Position numbers and translations under genes: made by a program. The notes beneath the pieces are model-generated. The model was not told the origin of the DNA. It did not search any database and saw only the letters and a list, made by a program, of their open reading frames with translations. From positions 478,522-542,521 of the forward strand of contig NZ_BMSF01000003.1 in assembly GCF_014649015.1 (NCBI RefSeq): a DNA stretch of 64,000 nucleotides, given 5' to 3'. Of this stretch, positions 32,787-41,042 are shown one piece after another (the first letter of the stretch is position 1; every line of letters begins with the position of its first letter). The stretch comes from Streptomyces narbonensis (lineage in GTDB: Bacteria > Actinomycetota > Actinomycetes > Streptomycetales > Streptomycetaceae).

Positions 32787-33782
32787 ATGACGCGATCACA
32801 CACCAACGCCGTCGAGGTCCGGGGCCTCGTGAAGCACTTCGGCGCCACCAAGGCCCTCGACGGGGTCGACCTGGACGTCCGGGAGGGCACCGTCCTCGGG
32901 GTCCTCGGGCCGAACGGCGCCGGGAAGACCACCCTCGTCCGCTGCCTGTCCACCCTCCTCGTCCCGGACGCCGGGACCGCCACCGTCGCCGGCTACGACG
33001 TGGTGAAGCACCCCCGCCAGCTGCGCCGCACCATCGGCCTCACCGGCCAGTACGCCTCGGTCGACGAGAAGCTCTCCGGCTGGGAGAACCTCTACATGAT
33101 CGGGCGGCTGCTCGACCTCTCCCGCGCCGACGCGCGCCGCCGGTCCGACGAGATGCTGGAGCGCTTCTCGCTCACCGACGCGGCCAAGCGCCCCGCGATG
33201 AACTACTCGGGCGGTATGCGCCGCCGGCTCGACCTCGCCGCCTCGATGATCGGGCAGCCCTCCGTCCTCTACCTGGACGAGCCGACGACCGGACTCGACC
33301 CGCGCACCCGCAACGAGGTGTGGGACGAGGTCCACCGGATGGTCTCCGAGGGCGTCACCGTCCTCCTCACCACCCAGTACATGGAGGAGGCGGAGCAGCT
33401 CGCGAGCGAGCTGACCGTCGTCGACAAGGGCAAGGTCATCGCCAAGGGCGGGGTCGACGAGCTCAAGGCGAAGGTCGGCGGCCGGACCCTGAAGGTCCGC
33501 CCGGTCGACCCGGACCAGCTGCCCGCCATGGCCGCCGCGCTCCGCGAGACCGGTCTGGACGGCGTCGCCGGATCGAGCGTCGTACCCGACGAGGGCGCGC
33601 TGTACGTGCCGATCCTCACCGACCAGCAGCTGACCGCCGTTGTGGCGCTGCTCGGCGCGCGCGGCTTCGGCATCGCGCACATCGGTACCCATCTGCCCAG
33701 CCTGGACGAGGTGTTCCTGGCGATCACCGGCCAGAAGACCGCCGAGTCCGACGCGATCAGCGAGGAGGTCGCCGCCGCATGA
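32787..33782 (+). CDS. DrrA-like ABC transporter ATP-binding protein
   Basis: ATPase subunit of 331 aa of a two-gene exporter. Walker A is LGPNGAGKTTLVRC, signature is NYSGGMRRRLDLAAS, and Walker B is SVLYLDEPTTGLDPRTRNE. The C-terminal 100 residues match the DrrA-type extension. The family exports antibiotics, often giving self-resistance. The ATG at 32787 has no clear ribosome site; upstream TTG/GTG codons in frame are less likely as they add residues outside the family. Its stop overlaps the permease ATG (ATGA). Confidence 0.9.
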   Translation: MTRSHTNAVEVRGLVKHFGATKALDGVDLDVREGTVLGVLGPNGAGKTTLVRCLSTLLVPDAGTATVAGYDVVKHPRQLRRTIGLTGQYASVDEKLSGWENLYMIGRLLDLSRADARRRSDEMLERFSLTDAAKRPAMNYSGGMRRRLDLAASMIGQPSVLYLDEPTTGLDPRTRNEVWDEVHRMVSEGVTVLLTTQYMEEAEQLASELTVVDKGKVIAKGGVDELKAKVGGRTLKVRPVDPDQLPAMAAALRETGLDGVAGSSVVPDEGALYVPILTDQQLTAVVALLGARGFGIAHIGTHLPSLDEVFLAITGQKTAESDAISEEVAAA

Positions 33783-34633
33783 GCACGACCACTGTCACCA
33801 AGTCCCCCGCCGGCGCGCCGAGGACGGCGCCCGCTCGTCCCGCGCCGACCGCCGAGGGCCGCATCGGCCTCCGGGCCAACCTCCGCCACATCGGCGCGCT
33901 GGCCCGCCGCAACGCCCTCCAGATCAAGCAGGACCCGGAGTCGATGTTCGACGCCGTCCTGATGCCGATCATCTTCATCCTGCTGTTCGTGTACGTCTTC
34001 GGCGGCGCGATCTCCGGCAAGGGCAACAACGACATCTACGTCAACTACGTGACGCCGGGACTGATGGCGATGATGGGCATGAACATCGCCATGGCCGTCG
34101 GTGTGGGCATCAACGACGACTTCAAGAAGGGGGTCATGGACCGGTTCCGGACGATGCCGATCGCCCGGTCCTCCGTCCTGATCGCCAAGATCGTCGTCGA
34201 GGTCGGCCGGATGCTGATCGCGACCGCGATCCTGCTCGGCATGGGCTTCCTGCTCGGCCTGGAGATCCACACCTCCTTCCTCCACCTCCTCGCCGCCATC
34301 GGTCTGTCGATGGTCTTCGGAGCCTCGCTGATGTGGATCTTCATCCTGCTCGGGCTCAGCCTCAAGACGGCCCAGGCCGTCCAGGGCATGGCCATGCTCG
34401 TCCTGATGCCGCTCCAGTTCGGCTCCTCGATCTTCGCCCCGACGACCTCGATGCCGGGCTGGCTGGAGACCTTCACCGACTACAACCCGCTGTCGAACCT
34501 CGCCGACGCCGCCCGCAACCTGATCAACGGCGGTCCGGTCGCCCACTCGGTGTGGATGACGCTCGGCTGGGCGCTGGTGATCACGGTCGTCACGGCGCCG
34601 CTCGCGGTGGCCAAGTTCCGCAAGAAGACCTGA
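33779..34633 (+). CDS. DrrB-like ABC-2 type transporter permease
   Basis: Permease of 284 aa with six helices and the ABC-2 signature ARNLINGGP preceded by YNPLSNLADA. The N-terminal segment NALQIKQDPESMFDAVLMPIIF is DrrB-like. Translationally coupled to the ATPase gene (4-bp overlap). Together they form a drug/secondary-metabolite exporter; substrate unknown. A 15-bp tandem array fills the space to the convergent SARP gene. Confidence 0.9.
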   Translation: MSTTTVTKSPAGAPRTAPARPAPTAEGRIGLRANLRHIGALARRNALQIKQDPESMFDAVLMPIIFILLFVYVFGGAISGKGNNDIYVNYVTPGLMAMMGMNIAMAVGVGINDDFKKGVMDRFRTMPIARSSVLIAKIVVEVGRMLIATAILLGMGFLLGLEIHTSFLHLLAAIGLSMVFGASLMWIFILLGLSLKTAQAVQGMAMLVLMPLQFGSSIFAPTTSMPGWLETFTDYNPLSNLADAARNLINGGPVAHSVWMTLGWALVITVVTAPLAVAKFRKKT

Positions 34634-34652
34634 CCGGACTCCGGTCGAAACG

Positions 34653-34740
34653 ACGGGGGCAGGACCACGGGGGTCAGTACCACGGAGGTCAGGACGACGG
34701 GGGCCAGGACCACAGGGGTCAGGACCACGGGGGTCAGGAC
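34653..34740. repeat. 15-bp tandem array, six units, between exporter and SARP gene
   Basis: Units begin ACGGGGGTCAGGACC and start at 34653 (14 nt, one base short), 34667, 34682, 34697, 34712 and 34727. The stop codon of the SARP gene (34734-34736) lies in the last unit. Variation is mostly single substitutions. Confidence 0.85.
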
Positions 34741-37700
34741 TCGGCGCGCTCACTGATCGCGTCGGCGGCGCTGCCGAGCAGGGCGGCGGTCTCTTCCAAG
34801 GAGAGGCCGTCGCCTTCGGCGTACGCCGCGGCGAACGCGTCCTCGCCGAGGGCGGACCGCGCGAGCTCCGTGGCCGTGGCCAGGTTCTCCCGCTCCAGCG
34901 GCGGCGCCAGGTGACCGGGCGGGAGGAGACCCGCCCCGGCCCCGAGGAGCGTGGCCGCGATCCGCGCCGAGGGGCCGCCGACGCCGGCGAGCGCCCAGGC
35001 CGCCATGACGACGTGGTACGCCGGCATCTGCGGCGCGATCATCATCGACAGCGGGTCGAGGGAGCGCTCGTACGCCTGCGCGGCGAAGGCGAAGGCCGAG
35101 CCGTACCGCTTCTCCAGTGCGTCCAGCCAGCCCAGGCTGCCGAGGGCGAAGCCCTCGAAGATCGACAGGGTCTCCGAGCGGAACTCCCGCCGCAGCACGT
35201 GCAGATGCTCCCGGGCCTCGGCGATCCGTCCCGTGCGGCCGAGAGCCAGGGCGAGGAAGAGCCGGGCGCCGAACATCGGTTCATGACCCCAGCCGTGCCT
35301 GCCGTCGACGATCTCCCGCAGGATCGCCTCCCCCTCCTCGATCCGGCCGGTCTCGACGAGGATGTCGGCGTACCGGGCGCGCAACAGGGCCATCTGCGAC
35401 TGGGCGCCGATCCGCTCCGCGTAGCCGATGGCGGCGGCGAAATCCTCGGCGGCGCCCTCGAATTCGAGGCGCCGCTCGCGGGCCTCGGCCCGGGAGGAGA
35501 GCGCCTCCGCCGCGCCCCATGCGTCCCCGAGGCGGACGAAGATCTCCAGGCTCTCGTCTGCGTCCCCGGTCGCCTCGACGGCCCAGTCGGCCCGGTTGGC
35601 GTACATGTTGGCGCGCATCTGGAGGGCGTTGGCGAGCTCCCAGTCGTAGCCGTGGCGGCGGCAGGCCTCGACGGTGGTGTCCAGGATCTCGCGGAGCCGG
35701 CCGGCCTCTCCGATGATGAGGACCGCGAAGACCGCGAAGGAGCCGGGCAGGCGGCAGGTCTGCGGCAGACCCGGCTCGTACACGGCGGTCATCTCGCGGA
35801 GCCGCCGCACGCCCTCCGGGCTGGTCCACCGTCCGGTCTCGTGGTCCATGCTGAGCAGCTCGACGAGCCGCACCCCGCGCCGGGCCTCCCAGCGCTGCTC
35901 CTCGGAGAGCGGCGGCGGCGTGGCCGTGCACGGCTCGTACAGGGGGACGACCGGGGCGGCGGGCGGCGTGAACGGATCGGGCCCGAGCTCGGCGGCGGAC
36001 AGGGCCCAGTGCAGGGCGTCGGTGCGCAGGTCACGCATCTGCCAGTACCAGAGCAGGGAGTGGACGAGGACGAGCGCCTCGTCCTCGTCGCGGGCGGCGA
36101 CGGCCCGGCGCAGGGCGGTGCGGAGGTTGCCGTACTCGGTCCCGAACCGGGCGATGGCGGCGACCTGCCCCGAGCCGCGGAGCTCGGGGTCGGTACGGCG
36201 GGCGAGCTCGCGGTAGTAGGTGAGGTGGCGCCGCTCGGTCACGGCCCGCTCGCCCGCCTCGTCGAGGCGCTCCGCGGCGTACTCGGCCACCGTCTCCAGG
36301 AGCCGGTAGCGCATGCCGGTGTCGCCCGGGGCCGAGACGACGAGCGACTTGTCGACGAGGGAGCCGAGCACGTCGAGGACGGCGGGGGCGTCGGCGTCAG
36401 GGCCGGGGTCGGCGCAGACCGACTCCGCCGCTTCCAGGTCGCTGCCGCCGGTGAACACCGACAGGCGCCGCAGGACGGCCCGTTCGGCGGCGTCGAGGAG
36501 GTCCCAGGACCAGTCGACGACCGCGCGCAGGGTCTGCTGGCGGGGCAGGACGGTCCGGGCGCCCGAGGTGAGCAGCCGGAAGCGGTCGTCGAGCCGGTCC
36601 GCGATCTGGCCCAGGGTCAGCATCCGCAGCCGGGCCGCGGCCAGTTCGATCGCCAGCGGCAGCCCGTCCAGACGTCGGACGATCTCGGCCGCGGCCTCCG
36701 GGTCCTCGTCCGTCCGGAACCCGGGGCGGGCCGCCGCGCCCCGGTCCCCGAGGAGACGCAGCGCCGTCTCCGCCGGCAGCGGCCCCAGCGGACGCAGCAC
36801 CTCCCCCGGCACGCCCAGCGGTTCCCGGCTCGTCGCCAGGACGCGCAGCCCGGGGCAGCGGGCGAGGAGGGCCTCGGCCAGCTCGGCGGCGGACGCGACG
36901 AGATGCTCGCAGTTGTCGAGGAGGAGCAGCATCCGCCGCCCGGTGACGTGCTCGACGAGCCGGGCGATCGGGTCGCTCCCCCCGCGCAGCTCCTCGGCTC
37001 CCGCGCCGCGCAGCACGGTCTCCCGGGCGCCGACGGCCGCGAGGACGGCCTCGGGGACGGCTTCCGGGTCGGTGACGGCGGCGAGCTCGGCCACCCACAC
37101 GCCGTCGGGCCAGGCCTCGGCCCCGCGCTCGGCGGCCTCCTGCGAGAGTCGGGTCTTTCCGGCGCCGCCGGGCCCGAGCAGGGTGACGAGCCGGGCCGTC
37201 CGCAGGGACTCCTGGAGCGCGGCGATGTCCTCGTCCCGCCCGACGAAGCTGGTGAGCCGGGCCCGGAGGTTCCCGCGCAGGGCCGGCCCGGGCTCCGCCG
37301 GCCGAGCGGGCGGCAGGGCCGGGGCGAGCAGCTCGGCGTGGAGGGCGCGCAGGGCCGGGGAGGGGTCCGTGCCGAGGCGGTTGGCGAGCGCGCGGCGGAC
37401 CGACTCGTACGCGGCGAGCGCCTCGGCCGCGCGGCCGGTGTCCCGCAGGGCCCGGATGCGGAGGGCCTGGAGGGGTTCGTCGAGCGGGTGGGCGGCGCTG
37501 AGGGCGGTCATTTCGGGGAGGACCGCGGCGGCCTCGCCCAGGTCCAGGGCGGCGCCGAGCCGGGCCCTGCGGGCGTCGAGACGGCGGGCCTCCCAACGGG
37601 CGGCCTCCGCCTCCCGGTCCGGCAGGTCGGCGAGCGCGGGCCCGCGCCAGAGGCCGAGGGCCTCGTCGAGGAGCGCGGCGGCCCGGACGGCGTCCCCGTC

Positions 37701-38039
37701 CGACAGGGCGGCCACTCCCTCGGCGGCGAGCCGTTCGAAGCGGTGGGCGTCGACGTCCTGGGGCCGGGCGTCGAGCCGGTAGCCGCCGTCGGCCGAGATC
37801 ACGGCGGTACGGCCGAGGGCCCGGCGCAGCCGCCCGACGAGGGCCTGGAGCGCGGCGACGGCGTCGGCGGGCGGCTCGTCGCCGTACCAGACCTCGTCGA
37901 CGAGGTCCGGCACGGGCACGGTCCGCCCGGCCCGCAGGGCGAGGACGGTCAGCAGCGCGCGCACGCGCGGACCGCCGACGGTGACGTCGGCGCCGTCGGG
38001 CGTACGGGCGAGGGTCGGGCCGAGCAGGGAGTAACGCAC
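34734..38039 (-). CDS. SARP-type regulator with BTAD, NB-ARC and TPR domains
   Basis: AfsR-like activator of 1101 aa. The N-terminal OmpR-type winged helix (about residues 1-95; RALLTVLALRAGRTVPVPDL) is followed by the BTAD helical domain (about 100-245), an NTPase domain with Walker A LLGPGGAGKTRL near residue 286 and LLLLDNCEHL, and a C-terminal TPR-like region. Such proteins activate secondary-metabolite genes, often gated by nucleotide binding or phosphorylation. The GTG at 38039 begins the family N-terminus (RYSLLGPTL); 125 further upstream codons are repeat-derived. No biosynthetic cluster is adjacent; the nearest candidate partner is the convergent DrrAB exporter. Confidence 0.9.
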   Translation of the reverse strand: MRYSLLGPTLARTPDGADVTVGGPRVRALLTVLALRAGRTVPVPDLVDEVWYGDEPPADAVAALQALVGRLRRALGRTAVISADGGYRLDARPQDVDAHRFERLAAEGVAALSDGDAVRAAALLDEALGLWRGPALADLPDREAEAARWEARRLDARRARLGAALDLGEAAAVLPEMTALSAAHPLDEPLQALRIRALRDTGRAAEALAAYESVRRALANRLGTDPSPALRALHAELLAPALPPARPAEPGPALRGNLRARLTSFVGRDEDIAALQESLRTARLVTLLGPGGAGKTRLSQEAAERGAEAWPDGVWVAELAAVTDPEAVPEAVLAAVGARETVLRGAGAEELRGGSDPIARLVEHVTGRRMLLLLDNCEHLVASAAELAEALLARCPGLRVLATSREPLGVPGEVLRPLGPLPAETALRLLGDRGAAARPGFRTDEDPEAAAEIVRRLDGLPLAIELAAARLRMLTLGQIADRLDDRFRLLTSGARTVLPRQQTLRAVVDWSWDLLDAAERAVLRRLSVFTGGSDLEAAESVCADPGPDADAPAVLDVLGSLVDKSLVVSAPGDTGMRYRLLETVAEYAAERLDEAGERAVTERRHLTYYRELARRTDPELRGSGQVAAIARFGTEYGNLRTALRRAVAARDEDEALVLVHSLLWYWQMRDLRTDALHWALSAAELGPDPFTPPAAPVVPLYEPCTATPPPLSEEQRWEARRGVRLVELLSMDHETGRWTSPEGVRRLREMTAVYEPGLPQTCRLPGSFAVFAVLIIGEAGRLREILDTTVEACRRHGYDWELANALQMRANMYANRADWAVEATGDADESLEIFVRLGDAWGAAEALSSRAEARERRLEFEGAAEDFAAAIGYAERIGAQSQMALLRARYADILVETGRIEEGEAILREIVDGRHGWGHEPMFGARLFLALALGRTGRIAEAREHLHVLRREFRSETLSIFEGFALGSLGWLDALEKRYGSAFAFAAQAYERSLDPLSMMIAPQMPAYHVVMAAWALAGVGGPSARIAATLLGAGAGLLPPGHLAPPLERENLATATELARSALGEDAFAAAYAEGDGLSLEETAALLGSAADAISERAES

Positions 38040-38397
38040 CCGCCCATTCTCCGCGAGAAGCCCGCCGAGCCCGGTACCAGGGCGGCGCGGGGCGGAGATC
38101 AGCACGGACCGGACGGAGTACCAGGGCGCACGGGGCGAAGACCTGCACGGACCCGGGGCCGGCGTCCGGCGCGGCACCGACACAGACCGACCCCGCACCC
38201 GGGACAGCACCGACACGGACCCGACCCCACACCCCGGGACAGCACCGACACGGACCCGACCCCACACCCCGGGACGGCACCGACACGGACCCGGCGCCCC
38301 TCCCCGTCGGCCTGGACCCGACCTCCCGGTCCGGAACCCGGCCGTCACCCGGTACGTTTCCCGCACATCAGTCCTCCGGCACTCGGGAGTCCCCGCG
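38040..38397. other. 358-bp spacer between SARP and site-2 protease genes
   Basis: No gene is called. The stretch contains the divergent promoters and a 35-bp tandem array (38166-38295). Rightward, GGGAG precedes the protease ATG. Confidence 0.6.
38166..38295. repeat. 35-bp tandem array upstream of SARP gene
   Basis: GGGACAGCACCGACACGGAC starts at 38201 and 38236, and GGGACGGCAC at 38271, exactly 35 bp apart. A degenerate copy precedes them at 38166-38200. There are about 3.7 units in all, 130-260 bp upstream of the SARP start codon. Confidence 0.85.
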
Positions 38398-39192
38398 ATG
38401 AGCACGGCCACCACTCGGCGTCACGAACGGCGGATCAGCCCCGTCTTCCTGGCGATCCTCGCCGTCATGGCCGTCACGGGCTGGGCGGTGTGGACGGACT
38501 TCGCCGCCACGCCCGGTCTGGCGGTGTTCCTCTTCGTGACCTCGGCGTGGGTCGTGTCGCTCTGTCTCCACGAGTACGCGCACGCCCGCACCGCGCTGCA
38601 CGGCGGGGACATCACGGTCGGAGCCAAGGGCTATCTGACCCTGAACCCGCTCGCGTACACGCACGCCTGGCTGAGCATCATCCTGCCGGTGCTGTTCGTG
38701 ATCATGGGCGGGATCGGTCTGCCGGGCGGGGCGGTCTTCATCGAGCAGGGCCGGGTCAAGGGGCGCTGGAAGCACAGCCTGATCTCGGCGGCGGGCCCCC
38801 TGGCGAACGTCCTGTTCGCGCTGGTCTGCACGGCGCCGTTCTGGCTGGACGCGCTGGACGGCGTGCCGTCGGGCTTCCAGTACGCGCTGGGGTTCCTGGC
38901 GTTCCTCCAGGTCACGGCCGCGCTCCTGAACCTCCTGCCGGTCCCGGGCCTCGACGGCTACGGGATCGTGGAGCCCTGGCTCTCGTACAGGCTGAAGCGG
39001 CAGATCGAGCCGTACGCGCCGTACGGCTTCTTCATCGTGATCGCGCTGCTGTTCGTGCCGGCGGTCAACGGCGCCTTCTTCGACGCGATCGACGCGCTGA
39101 TGCGGGCCCTCGGGGTGGCGGAGGAGAGCAGGTACTGCGGCTCGCAGCTCTACCGGTTCTGGCAGGAGACGCCGGAGTTCTGCCAGGTCTGA
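38398..39192 (+). CDS. Site-2 protease-like M50 membrane metalloprotease
   Basis: Intramembrane zinc protease of 264 aa with about six helices. The active site HEYAHA lies in helix 2, and the third ligand Asp is in NLLPVPGLDGYG. This is the SpoIVFB/Rv2625-like minimal group without a PDZ domain. It may cleave membrane-bound regulators; target unknown. The ATG has GGGAG upstream. The sequence after the stop contains one copy of an AGGGCCTGTCC-type inverted repeat. Confidence 0.88.
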   Translation: MSTATTRRHERRISPVFLAILAVMAVTGWAVWTDFAATPGLAVFLFVTSAWVVSLCLHEYAHARTALHGGDITVGAKGYLTLNPLAYTHAWLSIILPVLFVIMGGIGLPGGAVFIEQGRVKGRWKHSLISAAGPLANVLFALVCTAPFWLDALDGVPSGFQYALGFLAFLQVTAALLNLLPVPGLDGYGIVEPWLSYRLKRQIEPYAPYGFFIVIALLFVPAVNGAFFDAIDALMRALGVAEESRYCGSQLYRFWQETPEFCQV

Positions 39193-39196
39193 TACC

Positions 39197-39251
39197 GGGC
39201 CTTGTCCGAAGGCAGGCCCGTGGCCCCGGCCATGATCCGCCGGACAGGCCC
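39197..39251. repeat. Imperfect copy of GGGCCTGTCCG inverted repeat
   Basis: GGGCCTTGTCCG near 39197 and CGGACAGGCCCT ending at about 39251 form an imperfect inverted repeat with one bulged T. A near-perfect relative is at 62896-62931. It separates convergent genes and may terminate both. Confidence 0.55.
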
Positions 39252-39436
39252 TAGCCCTGGGCCGCGGCCTGCTTCTCCGCCTTCGCGCGGCGGAGGTAGT
39301 ACCAGGCCATGTTGGAGGAGAGGCCCGCCAGGAGGACCCAGATCACGCCCAGGAAGCTGCCCTGGACGAAGGAGACGACGGCCGCGGCGACGGCCAGGGC
39401 GCAGACCACGAGGGCGTAGAGGGCGAGGCGGGGCAT
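39251..39436 (-). CDS. Small two-helix membrane protein
   Basis: Product of 61 aa: two hydrophobic stretches (LYALVVCALAVAAAVVSFV and GVIWVLLAGLSSNMAWYY) and a charged tail RRAKAEKQAAAQG. No known family is recognised. The ATG is supported by AGGAG 10 nt upstream; a longer frame reaching 39490 adds a polar extension that is less plausible. The start lies 94 bp downstream of the npdG stop. Confidence 0.65.
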   Translation of the reverse strand: MPRLALYALVVCALAVAAAVVSFVQGSFLGVIWVLLAGLSSNMAWYYLRRAKAEKQAAAQG

Positions 39437-39529
39437 GGGGGACGGCTCCTGTCCGGGTACGGCTGCTGGTGCCCGTCCAGTGTCCCCCATGCCCGGCGGC
39501 CCTCCCTCCCGAGGGGCCGCCGCCGGGGC

Positions 39530-40261
39530 TCAGACGTCGGTGACCCGGAGGCCCGCGTGGGCCTTGTACCGGCGGTTGACCGAGATCAGGTTCGCGACGA
39601 GCGACTCGACCTGGTGGGCGTTGCGCAGACGGCCGGCGAAGACCCCGCGCATGCCCGGGATGCGGCCCGCGAGGGCCTGGACGAGCTCGACGTCGGCGCG
39701 CTCCTCGCCGAGGACCATCACGTCCGTGTCGATCTCCTCGATGGACGCGTCCTGGAGGAGCACGGCCGAGAGGTGGTGGAAGGCGGCGGCCACCCGGGAG
39801 TCCGGGAGGAGCGCGGCGGCCTGCTCGGCGGCGGAGCCCTCCTCGGGCTTCAGGGCGTAGGCGCCCTTCTTGTCGAAGCCGAGCGGGTTGACGCAGTCCA
39901 CGACGAGCTTGCCCGTGAGCTCCTCGCGCAGGGACTCCAGGGTCTTGGCGTGCCCGTCCCACGGCACCGCGACGATCACGATGTCGCTGCGGCGGGCGCA
40001 CTCGGCGTTGTCGGCGCCCTCGACGCCGTGGCCGAGCTCCTCGGCGACGGCCTGGGCGCGGTCGGCGGCGCGGGAGCCGAGGATCACCTTCTGTCCGGCC
40101 TTGGCGAGCCGGTAGGCGAGGCCGCGGCCCTGCTCGCCGGTACCGCCGAGGACGCCGACGACGAGCCCGGAGACGTCGGGGAGGTCCCACGGGTCCTTGG
40201 GGGCCGCCTTGGGCGCGGCGGTGGAGCCGGTGGAGTCGGTGCTGGCAGTCGAGGAAGTCAT
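39530..40261 (-). CDS. npdG: NADPH-dependent F420 reductase
   Basis: Enzyme of 243 aa exchanging hydride between NADP(H) and coenzyme F420, the actinobacterial deazaflavin. The dinucleotide site is VVGVLGGTGEQGRGLAYRLA, the NADP 2'-phosphate loop is ILGSRAADRA, and VIVAVPWDGHAKTL is typical of Npd proteins. The C-terminal helix GMRGVFAGRLRNAHQVESL is conserved. The ATG has no ribosome site; TAATGT stands 7 nt before it, suggesting a leaderless mRNA. The N-terminal 20 residues are Ser/Thr-rich and probably flexible. Confidence 0.9.
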   Translation of the reverse strand: MTSSTASTDSTGSTAAPKAAPKDPWDLPDVSGLVVGVLGGTGEQGRGLAYRLAKAGQKVILGSRAADRAQAVAEELGHGVEGADNAECARRSDIVIVAVPWDGHAKTLESLREELTGKLVVDCVNPLGFDKKGAYALKPEEGSAAEQAAALLPDSRVAAAFHHLSAVLLQDASIEEIDTDVMVLGEERADVELVQALAGRIPGMRGVFAGRLRNAHQVESLVANLISVNRRYKAHAGLRVTDV

Positions 40262-40268
40262 GGCCCCG

Positions 40269-40274
40269 ACATTA
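40269..40274 (-). promoter_or_regulatory. -10 box of npdG, leaderless type
   Basis: TAATGT on the minus strand lies 7 nt upstream of the npdG ATG, with no Shine-Dalgarno. Confidence 0.45.
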
Positions 40275-40367
40275 CCGACCGGTCGGGCCGCCGGGGCCCG
40301 TCCCGTACGGGTGGAACCGACCACAACCGGCCACGCGCCTCGCGCCGCTGGGGCAGGATGCCACCCC

Positions 40368-40970
40368 ATGGATGCCGTACGGGTCGCGTTGCTGCGGGAA
40401 GTGCTGGCCGGGACGGAGTGGCCGGGGGCGGCCCGTCGTTTCGCGGGGGCGCTCCGGTCCTCGGTCGTGCCGCACCGGGGCGGGCTGCTGCTCGTGGGCA
40501 CGGAGGCGTACGAGCCCTGGCACCTGGCCGCGCACCTCGTCGACGAGGCGGCCTGGTCGGGGCTTCCGGAGCTGGCGCCCACGCTCGTGCGGCACCGGGT
40601 GCGGCCGGACGCTCCGGCACATCTCGCGGTCGGGCTCGGCCGGCTGGAGGCGGCGGGGCGCGGGGCGACGCTCCTGATGGTGGCGCCGGAGCGGCCGGAC
40701 GCGGGGCTGCTCCAGCGGGTCCACGACGCCCGGCGGGCCGGGGCGACGGTGCTCTCGCTCGACGGCGGCGACAGGGAGCTGCGGGGGCTCGCCCACGAGG
40801 CGCTCACGGTCGCGGAGGAGGCGGGGGTGGACCTGGACACGGTGCAGCATCTGGTGAGCGCGGCGGCCGGGGAGAACAGCCTGCCGTCACCGCGCGGGAG
40901 CCGCCGCTTCCGGGACCGCCTCTCGGATCTCGCGGACCGCCTGACGGCCCCGCCGCCGGCTCGCTGGTAG
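40368..40970 (+). CDS. Conserved actinobacterial protein of unknown function
   Basis: Soluble protein of 200 aa. A Rossmann-like middle (GATLLMVAPERPDAGLLQRVHDARRAGATVLSL) suggests nucleotide-binding architecture without a clear motif. The C-terminal segment is Arg-rich (PRGSRRFRDRLSDLADRL). No family is recognised. CAGGAT precedes the ATG and could be a weak ribosome site or a -10 box. It lies between npdG (divergent) and an MFS gene in the same orientation 72 bp downstream. Confidence 0.6.
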   Translation: MDAVRVALLREVLAGTEWPGAARRFAGALRSSVVPHRGGLLLVGTEAYEPWHLAAHLVDEAAWSGLPELAPTLVRHRVRPDAPAHLAVGLGRLEAAGRGATLLMVAPERPDAGLLQRVHDARRAGATVLSLDGGDRELRGLAHEALTVAEEAGVDLDTVQHLVSAAAGENSLPSPRGSRRFRDRLSDLADRLTAPPPARW

Positions 40971-41042
40971 GGGCCCGCATCCCCGCTGACCGGTCGGTTA
41001 TTCGGTTGCCCCGGGCGCCTTCCGGCCGGAGCATGGCCCCTC

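Noticed and set aside
32198..32983. Minus-strand frames encoding repeated VLTGVRACSPGSGRAH
   Set aside because: The peptide repeats simply translate the 20-bp DNA array, and the frames are antisense to panB. No start or domain supports a gene.
38040..38414. 125-codon N-terminal extension of the SARP protein
   Set aside because: It is encoded by the 35-bp array and Arg/Pro-rich text; SARP proteins start at the winged-helix domain, as the GTG at 38039 gives.
34911..39254. A 1447-codon open frame on the plus strand, the longest in the window
   Set aside because: It is antisense to the SARP gene, low-complexity, runs through repeat arrays and the site-2 protease in another frame, and shows no known domain. 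High GC creates such shadow frames.
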